Shown piece by piece: positions 17,205 through 26,248 of a stretch of 64,000 nucleotides of DNA. The stretch lies in contig JANJTC010000005.1 in NCBI GenBank assembly GCA_024711325.1, positions 248,001 through 312,000 on the forward strand. The letters run 5' to 3'. The first letter of the stretch is position 1; the number at the start of each line of letters is the position of its first letter. The notes under the pieces were generated by a model. The model worked only from the letters and a program-made list of their open reading frames with translations, searched no databases and was not told the DNA's origin. The stretch is from Bacteriovoracaceae bacterium. Its GTDB lineage: Bacteria; Bdellovibrionota; Bacteriovoracia; Bacteriovoracales; Bacteriovoracaceae. A program made the translations under genes and the position numbers.

Positions 17205-18683
17205 TTATAACAAACTTTGGTTTGTGACAACCTTTGCTTTATTGTTCATGGTCTTAATCAATTCCTCGCGAACTTTACGTGAGAATAGTTGATTTTGAGA
17301 GGCAATTTCAGCTTTTAATTGTTCTGCCGTTTTTTCTGGAGCAGTCTTCTTGCCCAGCACTTTTACCAGGAAAATGGTTCCCGGATTTCCAAAATTTAGA
17401 ATCGTTCCCGGTGCTGCTTTAAAAATCTGATCAGCTTCCGTTGGGGAAAGATTAGTCGCGATTAAATTCTGATCGTACTGGTTTACATCAGCATTTTTAT
17501 AAACCTGACCATCAACTTTCTTCGCCAGGGCCTCAACAGTTGCAAAGTCGCCTTTTTCCAAAGCAGCTTGAATCTGGTCAGCGGTTGATTTCAAGAGTTT
17601 ATCCAAATCCTGGGCCTTGGTTTTTTGAAGAGCAATTTGGGCCAGTTCAGATTTAACACTTTCAAGAGATTGTACATCGGCAGCTTTTTTACCTTCTACC
17701 ATGATGATGTGATAACCAAACTGAGTTTTCACCGGTTCAGAGATTTGACCTTCTTTCATCCCGAAGGCCACTTTTTCAAATTCAGGAACCATTCTGCCAG
17801 CAGAGAACCAACCAAGGTCTCCACCGTTTTCTTTACCTGTTGGATCTTCTGTTTCTTTTTTAGCAATTTCTGCAAAGTTCTTAGTGTTTACCTTAGCTTT
17901 GATCGCCTTGATTTTTTCCAGGCTTTTAGCATCATCGCCAGCAATCAGGATGTGACGGGCCTTCACTTCCTCAGGCTTGTTGTATTTTGAAAGGTTATCG
18001 TTATAAGCGCTTTCCAATGCCTTTTGATTTTCAGCCTTGGCCAGGTAATCCTTGATTTCCTGCTCAGTTACTGAAACCAGAGGGGCCAGTGCCTGACGTC
18101 CAATTTTAACCCCTTGTACTGTCACCTGATTATTTTTGAACTTGGTGATGTCCTGGATATAGTTCTCAGAGATGATCATTGTATTAAAAAGCTCATCAAT
18201 TTTCTTTTGCTTAAGATCATTCCCAACCAGTTCTTCAAATTGTGTCGGGATATATCCGTTGCCCTGCAGCATGTTGCGGTACAAATTCACGTCAAACTGA
18301 TTATTGGTCTTGAAATAAGGCATGGATTTAATTTCATTTTTGATTTCTTCTAATGACACAACGAATCCGAGTTCGTCAGCAGCATTGAGGATCAACTTCT
18401 GTTGAATCAGACCGTTTAAGACTGACTGCTTGATTCCCATGTCTTCCATCTGCTTTTGAGTCATGCCTCCGCCACCCATCATCTGATTAAAGAATTCAAC
18501 CTGACGGTTAAGCGCCGTTTGATATTCTTTGATAGTGATTGGAGTTCCATCGACTGCAGCAACGTTTTGTGCTGTTCCCATTGAGAAGTTGTCAAAACCA
18601 GTAAAGAGGAAACTGGCAATGATAATGAGAAAGATGAACGTCAAAATAAAATACGAAACTTTGCCCGCAAATGCGTTTTTCAT
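17205..18683 (-). CDS. PpiD-like membrane-anchored peptidyl-prolyl isomerase/chaperone
   Basis: 492 residues from ATG 18683, chosen because AAAAGGA lies five bases upstream; an ATG at 18716 lacks such a site. One N-terminal membrane helix (about 10-30) is followed by a SurA-like N domain (VDGTPITIKEYQTALNRQVE) and a parvulin domain near 245-345 (KARHILIAGD, then GGDLGWFSAGRMVPEFEKVA and QFGYHIIMVEG). It probably assists folding of exported proteins on the periplasmic side of the inner membrane. Confidence 0.9.
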   Translation of the reverse strand: MKNAFAGKVSYFILTFIFLIIIASFLFTGFDNFSMGTAQNVAAVDGTPITIKEYQTALNRQVEFFNQMMGGGGMTQKQMEDMGIKQSVLNGLIQQKLILNAADELGFVVSLEEIKNEIKSMPYFKTNNQFDVNLYRNMLQGNGYIPTQFEELVGNDLKQKKIDELFNTMIISENYIQDITKFKNNQVTVQGVKIGRQALAPLVSVTEQEIKDYLAKAENQKALESAYNDNLSKYNKPEEVKARHILIAGDDAKSLEKIKAIKAKVNTKNFAEIAKKETEDPTGKENGGDLGWFSAGRMVPEFEKVAFGMKEGQISEPVKTQFGYHIIMVEGKKAADVQSLESVKSELAQIALQKTKAQDLDKLLKSTADQIQAALEKGDFATVEALAKKVDGQVYKNADVNQYDQNLIATNLSPTEADQIFKAAPGTILNFGNPGTIFLVKVLGKKTAPEKTAEQLKAEIASQNQLFSRKVREELIKTMNNKAKVVTNQSLL

Positions 18684-18765
18684 GAAATTCCTTTTAACAA
18701 AATAAATGCAAGTCATTTTATCGGGGAAGAGTTGTTCCGGTCAAAGACTTTATCTCGAAACTTCG

Positions 18766-18793
18766 TTGGCATCAGGCAGGAACTTCGTTTAAT
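18766..18793 (+). promoter_or_regulatory. Candidate sigma-70 promoter of mreC, with direct repeats
   Basis: TTGGCA (18766) and TTTAAT (18788) are separated by 16 bases. Two copies of AACTTCGTT (18759-18767 and 18781-18789) lie 22 bases apart, two helical turns, overlapping both promoter boxes. Confidence 0.45.
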
Positions 18794-18824
18794 CTTAAGG
18801 GATAAGTAAAATAAGGGTCATCTT

Positions 18825-19700
18825 TTGAAACTAATCCAAGAGTCTTCAAAGACTAAAATTGTCAGTAATCTGATTGTGAGCATGCTTGCGATTTATGGCA
18901 TTTCGCAAAAACAATTTAAACTTGATCAGCCGTCACTTTTTCACCGGATTGTGACTGAAGTCATTTCCCCCGTACAGGAAGGGCTTGCTAGCTCTAAAGA
19001 AAGCATGTCTTCACTCTGGGAAAACTACATTTCGATTGTCGATACCAGCAAAGAAAATAACATCCTGAAAAAACAAATCTCCCGACTTGAGAGTGATTTA
19101 ACCTCCATGGAAGAGATGAGAAAAGAAAATCTTCGCTTGAAGCGTCTTTTAAACTTCTCCGATGAACTTTCCCATCAAAGAGTTATGGCCCGGGTGGTCG
19201 GTTGGGATTCGGCCAATGAATTTAAGGTGATTCGTCTCAATAAAGGTTCCAGGCATGGAATTAAAACCATGGCGCCAGTTATCACCGATCATGGACTGGT
19301 GGGTTATGTTTACCGTGTCACGGAAAACTATTCAGATGTTCTAACCATCCTCGACCAAAATAACAGAGTTGATATTGTGGTTGAAAGAACCCGCACCCAC
19401 GGAATTGTCGAAGGTGTCTTTAATTTCAAATGTGCGCTGAAATACATCATGCGAAATGAGGCGGTAGAGGTGGGGGACAAACTCATAACTGCCGGCGTGG
19501 GCGGAATATATCCTAAGGGTATCAAGGTGGGGATGATTACCGATATTGCTAAGGAGAACTTTGGAATGACCCTATCAGTAGAAGTCGTTCCGAGCGTGGA
19601 TTTCGATAAACTTGAAGAAGTCCTGGTACTGATTCCTATAGAAGGGGTTCAGGCACAAAATGTCACACCAGCGGCTCCGGCCGTGGAGAAGAAAATATGA
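18825..19700 (+). CDS. mreC: Rod-shape-determining protein MreC
   Basis: 291 residues from a TTG. A short cytoplasmic segment and membrane helix are followed by a coiled coil (about 75-110) and the two-barrel MreC domain (ARVVGWDSANEFKVIRLNKG, GLVGYVYRVTENYSDVLTIL, LITAGVGGIYPKGIKVGMI). MreC is a periplasmic scaffold of the elongasome that activates PBP2. mreB is not in the window. The last codons overlap the mreD start. Confidence 0.95.
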   Translation: MKLIQESSKTKIVSNLIVSMLAIYGISQKQFKLDQPSLFHRIVTEVISPVQEGLASSKESMSSLWENYISIVDTSKENNILKKQISRLESDLTSMEEMRKENLRLKRLLNFSDELSHQRVMARVVGWDSANEFKVIRLNKGSRHGIKTMAPVITDHGLVGYVYRVTENYSDVLTILDQNNRVDIVVERTRTHGIVEGVFNFKCALKYIMRNEAVEVGDKLITAGVGGIYPKGIKVGMITDIAKENFGMTLSVEVVPSVDFDKLEEVLVLIPIEGVQAQNVTPAAPAVEKKI

Positions 19701-20233
19701 GAATGCGTCTTTCACAAATCCTTATATCTTTTGCCCTATCTGCGGCACTCCTGATCGGACTTGAGGTTGTCACTTCAACTATCCTTCCGGCACTTGGATG
19801 GCATGAGTACCGTCTGACCTTTAATGTTTTAATCATTCTTTTCCTGGCCATTCGTCTGGATTCTCCAGCGGTTCCATGGATGATCATGGCGCTTCAGATG
19901 ATCCATTCTGTTTTCTCAATCGAAGGATGGGCCTTAGGAACATTGGCCGGTCTGATCGTGATGACCTCTGCTAATTATCTGAAGGATCTTCTCCATTTAA
20001 CGACGGCGATCATGACGATGATTACGGTGCAACTGTTTCAGATGATCTGGTACGTGACCGTAACTCTGATTATCTGTCTTAAGATTTCAAATTTTGATAA
20101 ATTTGGAATGATTATCTGGAGCTTTATCCCAGGTAGCATTCTGCTTTCCCTTATCTCCCCTTTAATCTTCTGGGTTCTAGAACAAATATGGCGAGTGCCT
20201 TCCGACTCTGGTCCTAGAGGAGTAGAGATTTAG
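19697..20233 (+). CDS. mreD: Rod-shape-determining protein MreD
   Basis: 178 residues with five or six hydrophobic segments. The sequence is weakly conserved, but the length, topology and position between mreC and the PBP2 gene identify it. It is an integral membrane partner of MreC. Four-base overlap with mreC. Confidence 0.88.
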   Translation: MRMRLSQILISFALSAALLIGLEVVTSTILPALGWHEYRLTFNVLIILFLAIRLDSPAVPWMIMALQMIHSVFSIEGWALGTLAGLIVMTSANYLKDLLHLTTAIMTMITVQLFQMIWYVTVTLIICLKISNFDKFGMIIWSFIPGSILLSLISPLIFWVLEQIWRVPSDSGPRGVEI

Positions 20234-20235
20234 CT

Positions 20236-22194
20236 ATGTTCGGTGAAGAAGAACTCGTCAAGATTCATAAAGAGCGTGCCACTCTCATCTCTTATATCAT
20301 TACGGCGGCCTTCGGGCTGGTTCTCGCTCGTTTATGGTATCTGCAGGTTTATAAGGGAGAGACTCTTCATAACTATTCAATCCAGAATCGGCTTCGAAAA
20401 GAAGTGGTTTGGGCCCCGAGAGGTTTGATCTACTCACGAGATGATCAGTTGTTAGTGGACAATATCCCTCGCTTTGATGCCATTTTAACTCCGCAGTTTC
20501 TTTTGGATAAAGAAGAGACGCTGGCAAAACTTGCCAAGATTCTTCAGACTGATGTGGCCTCAATTGAAGCGATTATTAAGAAGAATTCCAATCAGGCCCG
20601 TTACCGGCCTTTTATTATAAAAAAGAATATCTCCTTTGGTGAGCTGGCCCAAATTGAAACTCAAAATGCTGATCTACCGGGCATCAGTGTGGATACATTC
20701 ATTTCCCGTGAATACCGGGACAAAGAAATTGGCGCTCACTTATTGGGTTATATTTCTGAAATCTCGCAAGTTCAGCTACCTAAACTGCGGGAGCGGGATA
20801 AGACTGAATATCGCCTGGGCGATTTTATCGGTCAGTTTGGAATTGAAGAACAGTTAGATAAATACTTGCGTGGTGAGAACGGTCACGAATTCGTGGAAGT
20901 TGATGCTCGAGGCAGAAGAAAACGTTACATCAACACCGATAACCTGTTTAAAGGGATTGAAGACGAAAAACCACTTTCAGGCATGAATGTTAAACTGACC
21001 ATCGATCGGGATATGCAGATTGCTGCCTATAAGGCCCTGGAAGGTAAAGTTGGTGGAGTTATTGCAGTCGATATTGATTCCGGTGAAGTGCTTACGATGG
21101 TTTCAAGACCGTCATTTGATCCATCGCAATTTTCACGGGGACTAACTCCCGAGTATTGGAGAAGCCTTGTTGGAAATAAAGAGCATCCTCTAAGAGATCG
21201 AAACATTCAGGAACACTTCTCTCCCGGTTCAACCTTTAAGGCCTTTAGTGCGATTGCGGCCTTTGAGCAAGGTGAGATTGATGAGCATACTGAAATTCAC
21301 TGTAATGGTACTTTCCGTCTTGGACGAAAAGTTTATCACTGCTGGAAAAAAGGTGGTCATGGTCCGGTTAATCTGATCAAGGCCATTCGAGAATCATGTA
21401 ATGTCTATTTCCAGAAAACTGCCAATAGAATGGATATTGATGATATTGCCAAGTACGCCAAAGCTTTTGGACTTGGTTCACGCACGGGAATCTCATTGCC
21501 ACGGGAAGTCTCTGGACTGATTCCTACTAAAGAATGGAAAAAGAAAAGATATGGTCAAGAGTGGCAAGCAGGGGAGACTCTTTCAATTGCTATCGGTCAA
21601 TCATATGTATTAGCTTCAACTATTCAGATGGCCATCTCGTATGCAGCGATTGCTAACGGTGGAAAAATTTATCGTCCATTCGTCGTAAAAGATATTTACG
21701 ACTCTGAGGGTGAGTTGGTTAAAACTTTTACTCCTGAGCTTCTCTCGGAAGTACAGATGAAGAATCCGAAAACATTGAAGTTCGTCAGGGAAGGTCTTTT
21801 CCAGGTAGTAAACAATCCAAAAGGAACTGCCTTCTACCGTCGTGGTCAGGGAATTCTCATGGCCGGGAAGACCGGTACTTCTCAGGTTAAAAGTGCCAGT
21901 GCTGATAAAATTTATCAGCGCTGTGAAAATATGGATTATGAATCCCGTCACCATGGACTATTTGTCGGGTTTGCTCCGTATGATAATCCTAAAATTGCCG
22001 CGGCCGTTATTGTTGAACATGGATGTCATGGATCAAGTGCGGCCACTCCCGTAGCAGAGGCCGTAATCACTCAGTATATGAAGAAGTATCAACCTGAAAT
22101 ATATTTAAAGAATTTAGATAAAGATAAAGAGATCAAGGATAGTTGGATCAGATCTCTTCGGGCTTCTCAACCTGCTGAACCCAGCGATGAATAA
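20236..22194 (+). CDS. mrdA: Penicillin-binding protein 2 (elongation transpeptidase)
   Basis: 652 residues. An N-terminal membrane anchor (about 17-35) is followed by the pedestal domain (GLIYSRDDQLLVDNIPRFDA) and a transpeptidase domain with SPGSTFK near 325-331, SCN near 390 and KTGTSQ near 544. PBP2 cross-links side-wall peptidoglycan with the glycosyltransferase RodA encoded next. The gene begins two bases after mreD. Confidence 0.96.
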   Translation: MFGEEELVKIHKERATLISYIITAAFGLVLARLWYLQVYKGETLHNYSIQNRLRKEVVWAPRGLIYSRDDQLLVDNIPRFDAILTPQFLLDKEETLAKLAKILQTDVASIEAIIKKNSNQARYRPFIIKKNISFGELAQIETQNADLPGISVDTFISREYRDKEIGAHLLGYISEISQVQLPKLRERDKTEYRLGDFIGQFGIEEQLDKYLRGENGHEFVEVDARGRRKRYINTDNLFKGIEDEKPLSGMNVKLTIDRDMQIAAYKALEGKVGGVIAVDIDSGEVLTMVSRPSFDPSQFSRGLTPEYWRSLVGNKEHPLRDRNIQEHFSPGSTFKAFSAIAAFEQGEIDEHTEIHCNGTFRLGRKVYHCWKKGGHGPVNLIKAIRESCNVYFQKTANRMDIDDIAKYAKAFGLGSRTGISLPREVSGLIPTKEWKKKRYGQEWQAGETLSIAIGQSYVLASTIQMAISYAAIANGGKIYRPFVVKDIYDSEGELVKTFTPELLSEVQMKNPKTLKFVREGLFQVVNNPKGTAFYRRGQGILMAGKTGTSQVKSASADKIYQRCENMDYESRHHGLFVGFAPYDNPKIAAAVIVEHGCHGSSAATPVAEAVITQYMKKYQPEIYLKNLDKDKEIKDSWIRSLRASQPAEPSDE

Positions 22195-22214
22195 GCGATA
22201 AACGGAGTTTAAGT

Positions 22215-23327
22215 TTGAACCAAACCATTGTTCAGTTTCTTAAGAGATATGATTTTAGCTTCTTGGGAAGTATGTCTGCCATATTTTTAGTTGGCGTCTT
22301 GAATTTGTATTCATCCACTCATGCTGATACTCACGGTGGGTTGGATCTTTTGTATAAATCGCAGATTGGCTGGTTCATCCTCTCAGCAACTGTCGCCATT
22401 GCGATTAGTTTTATCAATCCTAAGACGTTCGAGCGTTTCGCTTATTTCGGTTATATCGGTACCTTGTTTTTAGTTCTACTGGTTTTACTAATGGGTAAAG
22501 TCGGAATGGGTGCCCAACGATGGCTTGTGGTAGGTCCCATCCGGATGCAGCCTTCTGAGTTCATGAAATTGGGTCTGGTGCTCGCACTCGCTCGCTATTT
22601 CACCAAAGTTTATCCTGAGCGGCAGCTTGGTTTTAAGGATTTGATTATCCCAGGACTTATTATGGGGATTCCCACAGTCATGGTGGTCATTCAGCCCGAC
22701 TTGGGAACTGGTCTTCTTTTGCTCTTCATTTTCAGCATGATGATTTTTTATAAAAGACTTAAATGGAAAACTATCGTCAGCCTGGGGATGATAGGGCTGG
22801 TCTCCGGAGTTTTAATGTATAACTTCGGTCTCAGAGAATACCAAAAAAAGCGTATTCATACTTTTATTGATCCTTATGAAGATGCTAAAGGCTCAGGCTA
22901 CAATGCTATTCAGTCTGAAATTGCGATCGGTTCAGGTCGCCTTTTTGGTAAAGGCTTTAAGAACTCTTCTCAGGCTTCCCTCAGTTACTTGCCGGAAAAC
23001 CATACCGATTTTGTGTTTGCCATTTTTAATGAAGAGCATGGTTTTTTTGGTTCAGTCTTTCTGATTATTCTCTACCTGGTTTTCTTTATGCGACTCATTT
23101 GGCTCGCCTCATCGGTTCAGAGATTTTTTGATTCCGTTTTGATTATAGGTATTATGTCCATTTTCTTCTGGCACTCCTTTATCAATATGGCGATGGTTTC
23201 GGGACTTTTACCAATTGTGGGAATCCCACTTCCTCTCATGAGTTATGGTGGATCCAGCATGCTGACTTTTGGAGTGGGAGTAGGAATTGCGACCTCAATT
23301 TCAAATTCCAGAAACTTCTTCAACTAA
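22215..23327 (+). CDS. rodA: Rod-shape-determining glycosyltransferase RodA
   Basis: 370 residues from a TTG start preceded by CGGAG. It is a SEDS protein with about ten membrane helices. The GAQRWLVVGPIRMQPSEFMK, PDLGTGLLLL, LPENHTDFVFAIFNEEHGFF and GIPLPLMSYGGSSML motifs are diagnostic. It polymerises lipid II for cell elongation in complex with PBP2. Last gene of the mreC-mreD-mrdA-rodA run. Confidence 0.97.
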   Translation: MNQTIVQFLKRYDFSFLGSMSAIFLVGVLNLYSSTHADTHGGLDLLYKSQIGWFILSATVAIAISFINPKTFERFAYFGYIGTLFLVLLVLLMGKVGMGAQRWLVVGPIRMQPSEFMKLGLVLALARYFTKVYPERQLGFKDLIIPGLIMGIPTVMVVIQPDLGTGLLLLFIFSMMIFYKRLKWKTIVSLGMIGLVSGVLMYNFGLREYQKKRIHTFIDPYEDAKGSGYNAIQSEIAIGSGRLFGKGFKNSSQASLSYLPENHTDFVFAIFNEEHGFFGSVFLIILYLVFFMRLIWLASSVQRFFDSVLIIGIMSIFFWHSFINMAMVSGLLPIVGIPLPLMSYGGSSMLTFGVGVGIATSISNSRNFFN

Positions 23328-23389
23328 TCAACTGTCTAAGATTTAAACGCTCTAAGACCTTTATGTACTTGAATTTTCAAGCATAAACT

Positions 23390-23405
23390 TGGCCCGTGGC
23401 TTGCG
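23390..23405 (+). promoter_or_regulatory. Candidate sigma-54 promoter
   Basis: TGGCCCGTGGCTTGCG has the invariant GG and GC separated by exactly ten bases and the TTGC core (consensus TGGCACG-N4-TTGCA). Transcription would begin near 23416, just ahead of the AAAGGA ribosome site of the gene at 23432. Confidence 0.6.
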
Positions 23406-23431
23406 ATATTCCCAGCAACTAAAGGAAACCC

Positions 23432-23626
23432 ATGCGATTTTTTTTATTTGCCCTGCTTCTGACTTCTTTTACCGCCCAAGCTTCACCTTTCATGAGCATG
23501 AAGGAGCGTTTACGTCTGCACTTATGGTCTTTTGGAATCGAGGAGAGGCCAGTGGTTAAAAAGAAGGAAGAAATCAAAAGGCAGCCGCTTTTAGAAGAAA
23601 TTGAGCGTCCTCTTAGAAAAATCTAA
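23432..23626 (+). CDS. Small secreted protein, unknown function
   Basis: 64 residues with a signal peptide (MRFFLFALLLTSFTAQASP). The mature part of about 46 residues is basic and charged (PVVKKKEEIKRQPLLEEIER). Strong ribosome site AAAGGA at 23421. A good sigma-54 promoter match lies directly upstream, so expression may be tied to an enhancer-binding activator. No family recognised. Confidence 0.7.
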   Translation: MRFFLFALLLTSFTAQASPFMSMKERLRLHLWSFGIEERPVVKKKEEIKRQPLLEEIERPLRKI

Positions 23627-23645
23627 TACCAAGTTTTCCAGGCTC

Positions 23646-23666
23646 ATAGTATGATAGTCATACTAT
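23646..23666. promoter_or_regulatory. Perfect palindrome, likely MarR autoregulatory operator
   Basis: ATAGTATGA-TAG-TCATACTAT is a perfect 9+9 inverted repeat with three-base spacer. It ends at the base before the first possible start of the MarR gene and contains a TACTAT that could serve as a -10 box. Confidence 0.65.
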
Positions 23667-24122
23667 ATGAAAAGAATTGCCAATATTGGAAGCATGCTTA
23701 AAAAAATTTACCGGGTCTACAGCATTGAGCTCATCAAAGAGCTTCAATCCAGTGGCTTCAATGATTTGCGGCCAAGCTTCCTGGAAATTCTCATGTTCTT
23801 ATCTGAAAACGACGGTCCTTCCATTAAGATGATCGGCAAGGCCTGCGGTTTAAAAAAACAAACCATGACTTCTCATTTAAACGAGTTAGAAAAGCGCGGT
23901 TATATTAAACGCTCTCATTCTGAACAGGATAAGCGTGAGCAACTAGTCTTTCTGACTGATTATGGTGAGAAGTTTAAATTGAAGTTACTTCAGGTAACTA
24001 ATGATCTGGAACGACAATATACTTCTAAACTAGGGGAAGTCGAGTTGGACCGGGTAGAGTTGATGTTGGATAACTTGTACCGTGAACTGCTTGAGAATCA
24101 ACGTAAAGGAAGTCTCATTTAG
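23667..24122 (+). CDS. MarR-family transcriptional regulator
   Basis: 151 residues with a winged helix (about 35-105: FLEILMFLSENDG, MIGKACGLKKQTMTSHLNEL, RGYIKRSHSEQDKREQLVFL). The DxR wing motif is present as QDKRE. The start is ambiguous: ATG 23667 has no clear ribosome site, and ATG 23694 is a possible alternative. The palindrome just upstream suggests autoregulation. The inducer and other targets are unknown. The 3' end overlaps the convergent rhodanese-like gene by four bases. Confidence 0.9.
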   Translation: MKRIANIGSMLKKIYRVYSIELIKELQSSGFNDLRPSFLEILMFLSENDGPSIKMIGKACGLKKQTMTSHLNELEKRGYIKRSHSEQDKREQLVFLTDYGEKFKLKLLQVTNDLERQYTSKLGEVELDRVELMLDNLYRELLENQRKGSLI

Positions 24123-24637
24123 GCCGTGAGATTTCGCACTTCTTTAAGCATTTGACCTTTCCAGTGCTTATATCCGCCAGAAATATTATTGCAGTTATAG
24201 TACCCTCGCATCACAAGAAATTCACAGGCGAGAATAGAATTGGCACCATCTTCAGAGATAATAAGAATGGGTGTGGTTTTGTTCTGAATTTCGATTGAGC
24301 GTTCTTTAAAATCTTCCCAAGGAATATGCAAGGCTTCCGGAATTTTGCAGGGGGCTTCAAAGTCCACTGAAGAGACGTCGATTATAATAAAATCGTAATC
24401 TTTATTGCAGTAGAGTTTCCATGCCTTCTCCGGTGTCAGGTCCTGATAACGTCTCCCGTTTTGAATGAAGTCATCAGAGAGTTCTTCATGATTTTTCACT
24501 CGAATAAGATGATTTCTTTCAATCTGGATAAGCTTTTCGATTCGTTGTTCCAGCTCCAGAATTTTTCCTTCAAGAGATTCAATCTGATTCTCAAAGGTCT
24601 GGATCTGAGCAAAGATGTTATGAAGTTTTGTTGCCAT
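24119..24637 (-). CDS. Rhodanese-like domain protein without catalytic cysteine, with coiled coil
   Basis: 172 residues. The N-terminal 45 residues are a coiled coil (IESLEGKILELEQRIEKLIQ). A rhodanese fold follows at about 65-165 (DLTPEKAWKLY, FIIIDVSS, ALHIPWEDF, GGYKHWKG). The active-site loop reads SEDGANS (128-134); the usual catalytic Cys at its first position is Ser. It is therefore probably a binding or sensing domain rather than a sulfurtransferase. It lacks a signal peptide. Confidence 0.8.
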   Translation of the reverse strand: MATKLHNIFAQIQTFENQIESLEGKILELEQRIEKLIQIERNHLIRVKNHEELSDDFIQNGRRYQDLTPEKAWKLYCNKDYDFIIIDVSSVDFEAPCKIPEALHIPWEDFKERSIEIQNKTTPILIISEDGANSILACEFLVMRGYYNCNNISGGYKHWKGQMLKEVRNLTA

Positions 24638-24676
24638 TAGTCCCTCTGATAATCATTCTACCAGAGGGAAGGCCGT

Positions 24677-25579
24677 CTAAAAAAATGGGTAAATTGTACC
24701 GAATTGGATGCGATTGACGATCATTGTAGTCAGGATAGCGCCAGCAATGAAGACCGAGCCTTCATAAAATCCATAACCTAAACTCTGCATATCCGTGTCG
24801 ATTCGTCCCTCCAGGGCCCGTTCTTCGCCCAGTTTTATGGGGAAAATCCGCACTAAACCTTTTTTGAAGATAGGGAAGATGATCAGGGAGAGTATGGTTT
24901 TTAGGAGAACCTGAATGCAATAAACGGTGATGTCATAGTGTTCTTGATCAAAACAAGAAGCAATCACCAGACCCGCACCCAGAGAAAAGCCACCATAAGA
25001 GAAGCATAGGGATAGATTCTTTTGAATCAGAAGCCTATTAAAGGTGAGTTTACTGATAAAGGTGTAGTACTTAACGGAAAAGCCAACAATCACCAGCATA
25101 TAGAGCCATAGCACTAGCAAGATCACCAGTGAATTCTCCGCTTCGATCATGACGGTTCTCGTGAGATAAGCAATCACGATGGCATGACAGAAGCTAATGA
25201 CGGCATAACTCATGTTCTTACGCTTTAATATCTCGTCAGTGTAATCAAAATTATAGAACACAATCGACTCAATAATATAAAGCGAGAGAAGGTAGAGGAT
25301 GATGGCCAGCGTACCCCACACGGCAAAATGAAAAATGCTCAGAAAGAACCCTGAGGTTTCATTGAAGGTAATGGAGGAAAAAATAAGAGCGATCCCGACA
25401 ATTCTGGAAAACAAGTGCAATGAATCCGCCGGATTCTCTGCCGGATTGATTTTCTTTAAAACCTGCCGCTTAACCGTCGGATAAAAAATCACATGGGCAT
25501 AACGATAGGCATAGATCATCAGACACACAAATAATGCCAAAAGTAGTCTAATTACTAAGCGGTCAAAAATTTCGGCCAT
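24677..25579 (-). CDS. Integral membrane protein, possibly DUF350-like
   Basis: 300 residues with about eight membrane helices. Two halves look alike in outline, and the final GYGFYEGSVFIAGAILTTMI helix recalls the DUF350/YjfL family, but the match is by eye and tentative. It lies 8 bases after the secreted protein gene at 25588 on the same strand and probably shares its operon. Function unknown. Confidence 0.65.
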   Translation of the reverse strand: MAEIFDRLVIRLLLALFVCLMIYAYRYAHVIFYPTVKRQVLKKINPAENPADSLHLFSRIVGIALIFSSITFNETSGFFLSIFHFAVWGTLAIILYLLSLYIIESIVFYNFDYTDEILKRKNMSYAVISFCHAIVIAYLTRTVMIEAENSLVILLVLWLYMLVIVGFSVKYYTFISKLTFNRLLIQKNLSLCFSYGGFSLGAGLVIASCFDQEHYDITVYCIQVLLKTILSLIIFPIFKKGLVRIFPIKLGEERALEGRIDTDMQSLGYGFYEGSVFIAGAILTTMIVNRIQFGTIYPFF

Positions 25580-25587
25580 AACGATCC

Positions 25588-26247
25588 TTAAAAATTCTCT
25601 TTGAAGTATTCAATCAACAGAGTTTTCATTTCAACTTTTTTCATTCTTTCATCTTTAAAAAACTGAGGGAAATTTTCCCGGGTCACTTTACCGTTTGGTC
25701 CGAATTCGCCATTCAAACCATAAAAAGGCTGATTTAAGGAAACTTTTGATCTCAGTTCCTGGTAGAACTCCCGAGTTGGCCTGAAAGTTCCCCAGCCCAG
25801 GTAGCGTGGAAAATTCTTGAAAGCTTTATGAAAAATCCAGCGACTTTCGCCTTTTTTGTTCTTGCTCCAATCGCCAAATTCTCGAGTGTTCATATAAATT
25901 GATCCCGGCGGCAGCGGCAGAAATTCTTCACTCGTATCAGTCTTCCGGTAGAGGGAAAGTCCAATATGTTTGAGATTTTTTTGAGCAAATTCTTTACTGG
26001 TGCGAACAATGAGTTCTTCCACGTTGTCATAACCGGAAATCACTCTGTACTTTTGATAATAAGTCTTAATCAAAAAACCAGTGGCATGCGTATCCACCAG
26101 GATCACTGTGGCGATTTCACCTTTAATGAGTTTTGAAAACCCCCGTTCATTTTGAAGGTAATGAATGCCAATTTCAGACGGGGAGAGTGCTTTGGCCAGT
26201 CCCAGGTAAATGATGATCAGCATGGCATAAAGGAAAAACTTATACAT
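25588..26247 (-). CDS. Exported or anchored protein of unknown function
   Basis: 219 residues with an N-terminal hydrophobic segment (FFLYAMLIIIYLGLAKA) that could be a signal peptide or anchor. The remainder is mixed alpha/beta and rich in aromatic and basic residues. No catalytic motif was recognised. It sits one base from the HD-phosphohydrolase gene and 8 bases before the membrane protein gene, suggesting a three-gene unit. Confidence 0.7.
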   Translation of the reverse strand: MYKFFLYAMLIIIYLGLAKALSPSEIGIHYLQNERGFSKLIKGEIATVILVDTHATGFLIKTYYQKYRVISGYDNVEELIVRTSKEFAQKNLKHIGLSLYRKTDTSEEFLPLPPGSIYMNTREFGDWSKNKKGESRWIFHKAFKNFPRYLGWGTFRPTREFYQELRSKVSLNQPFYGLNGEFGPNGKVTRENFPQFFKDERMKKVEMKTLLIEYFKENF

Positions 26248-26248
26248 A

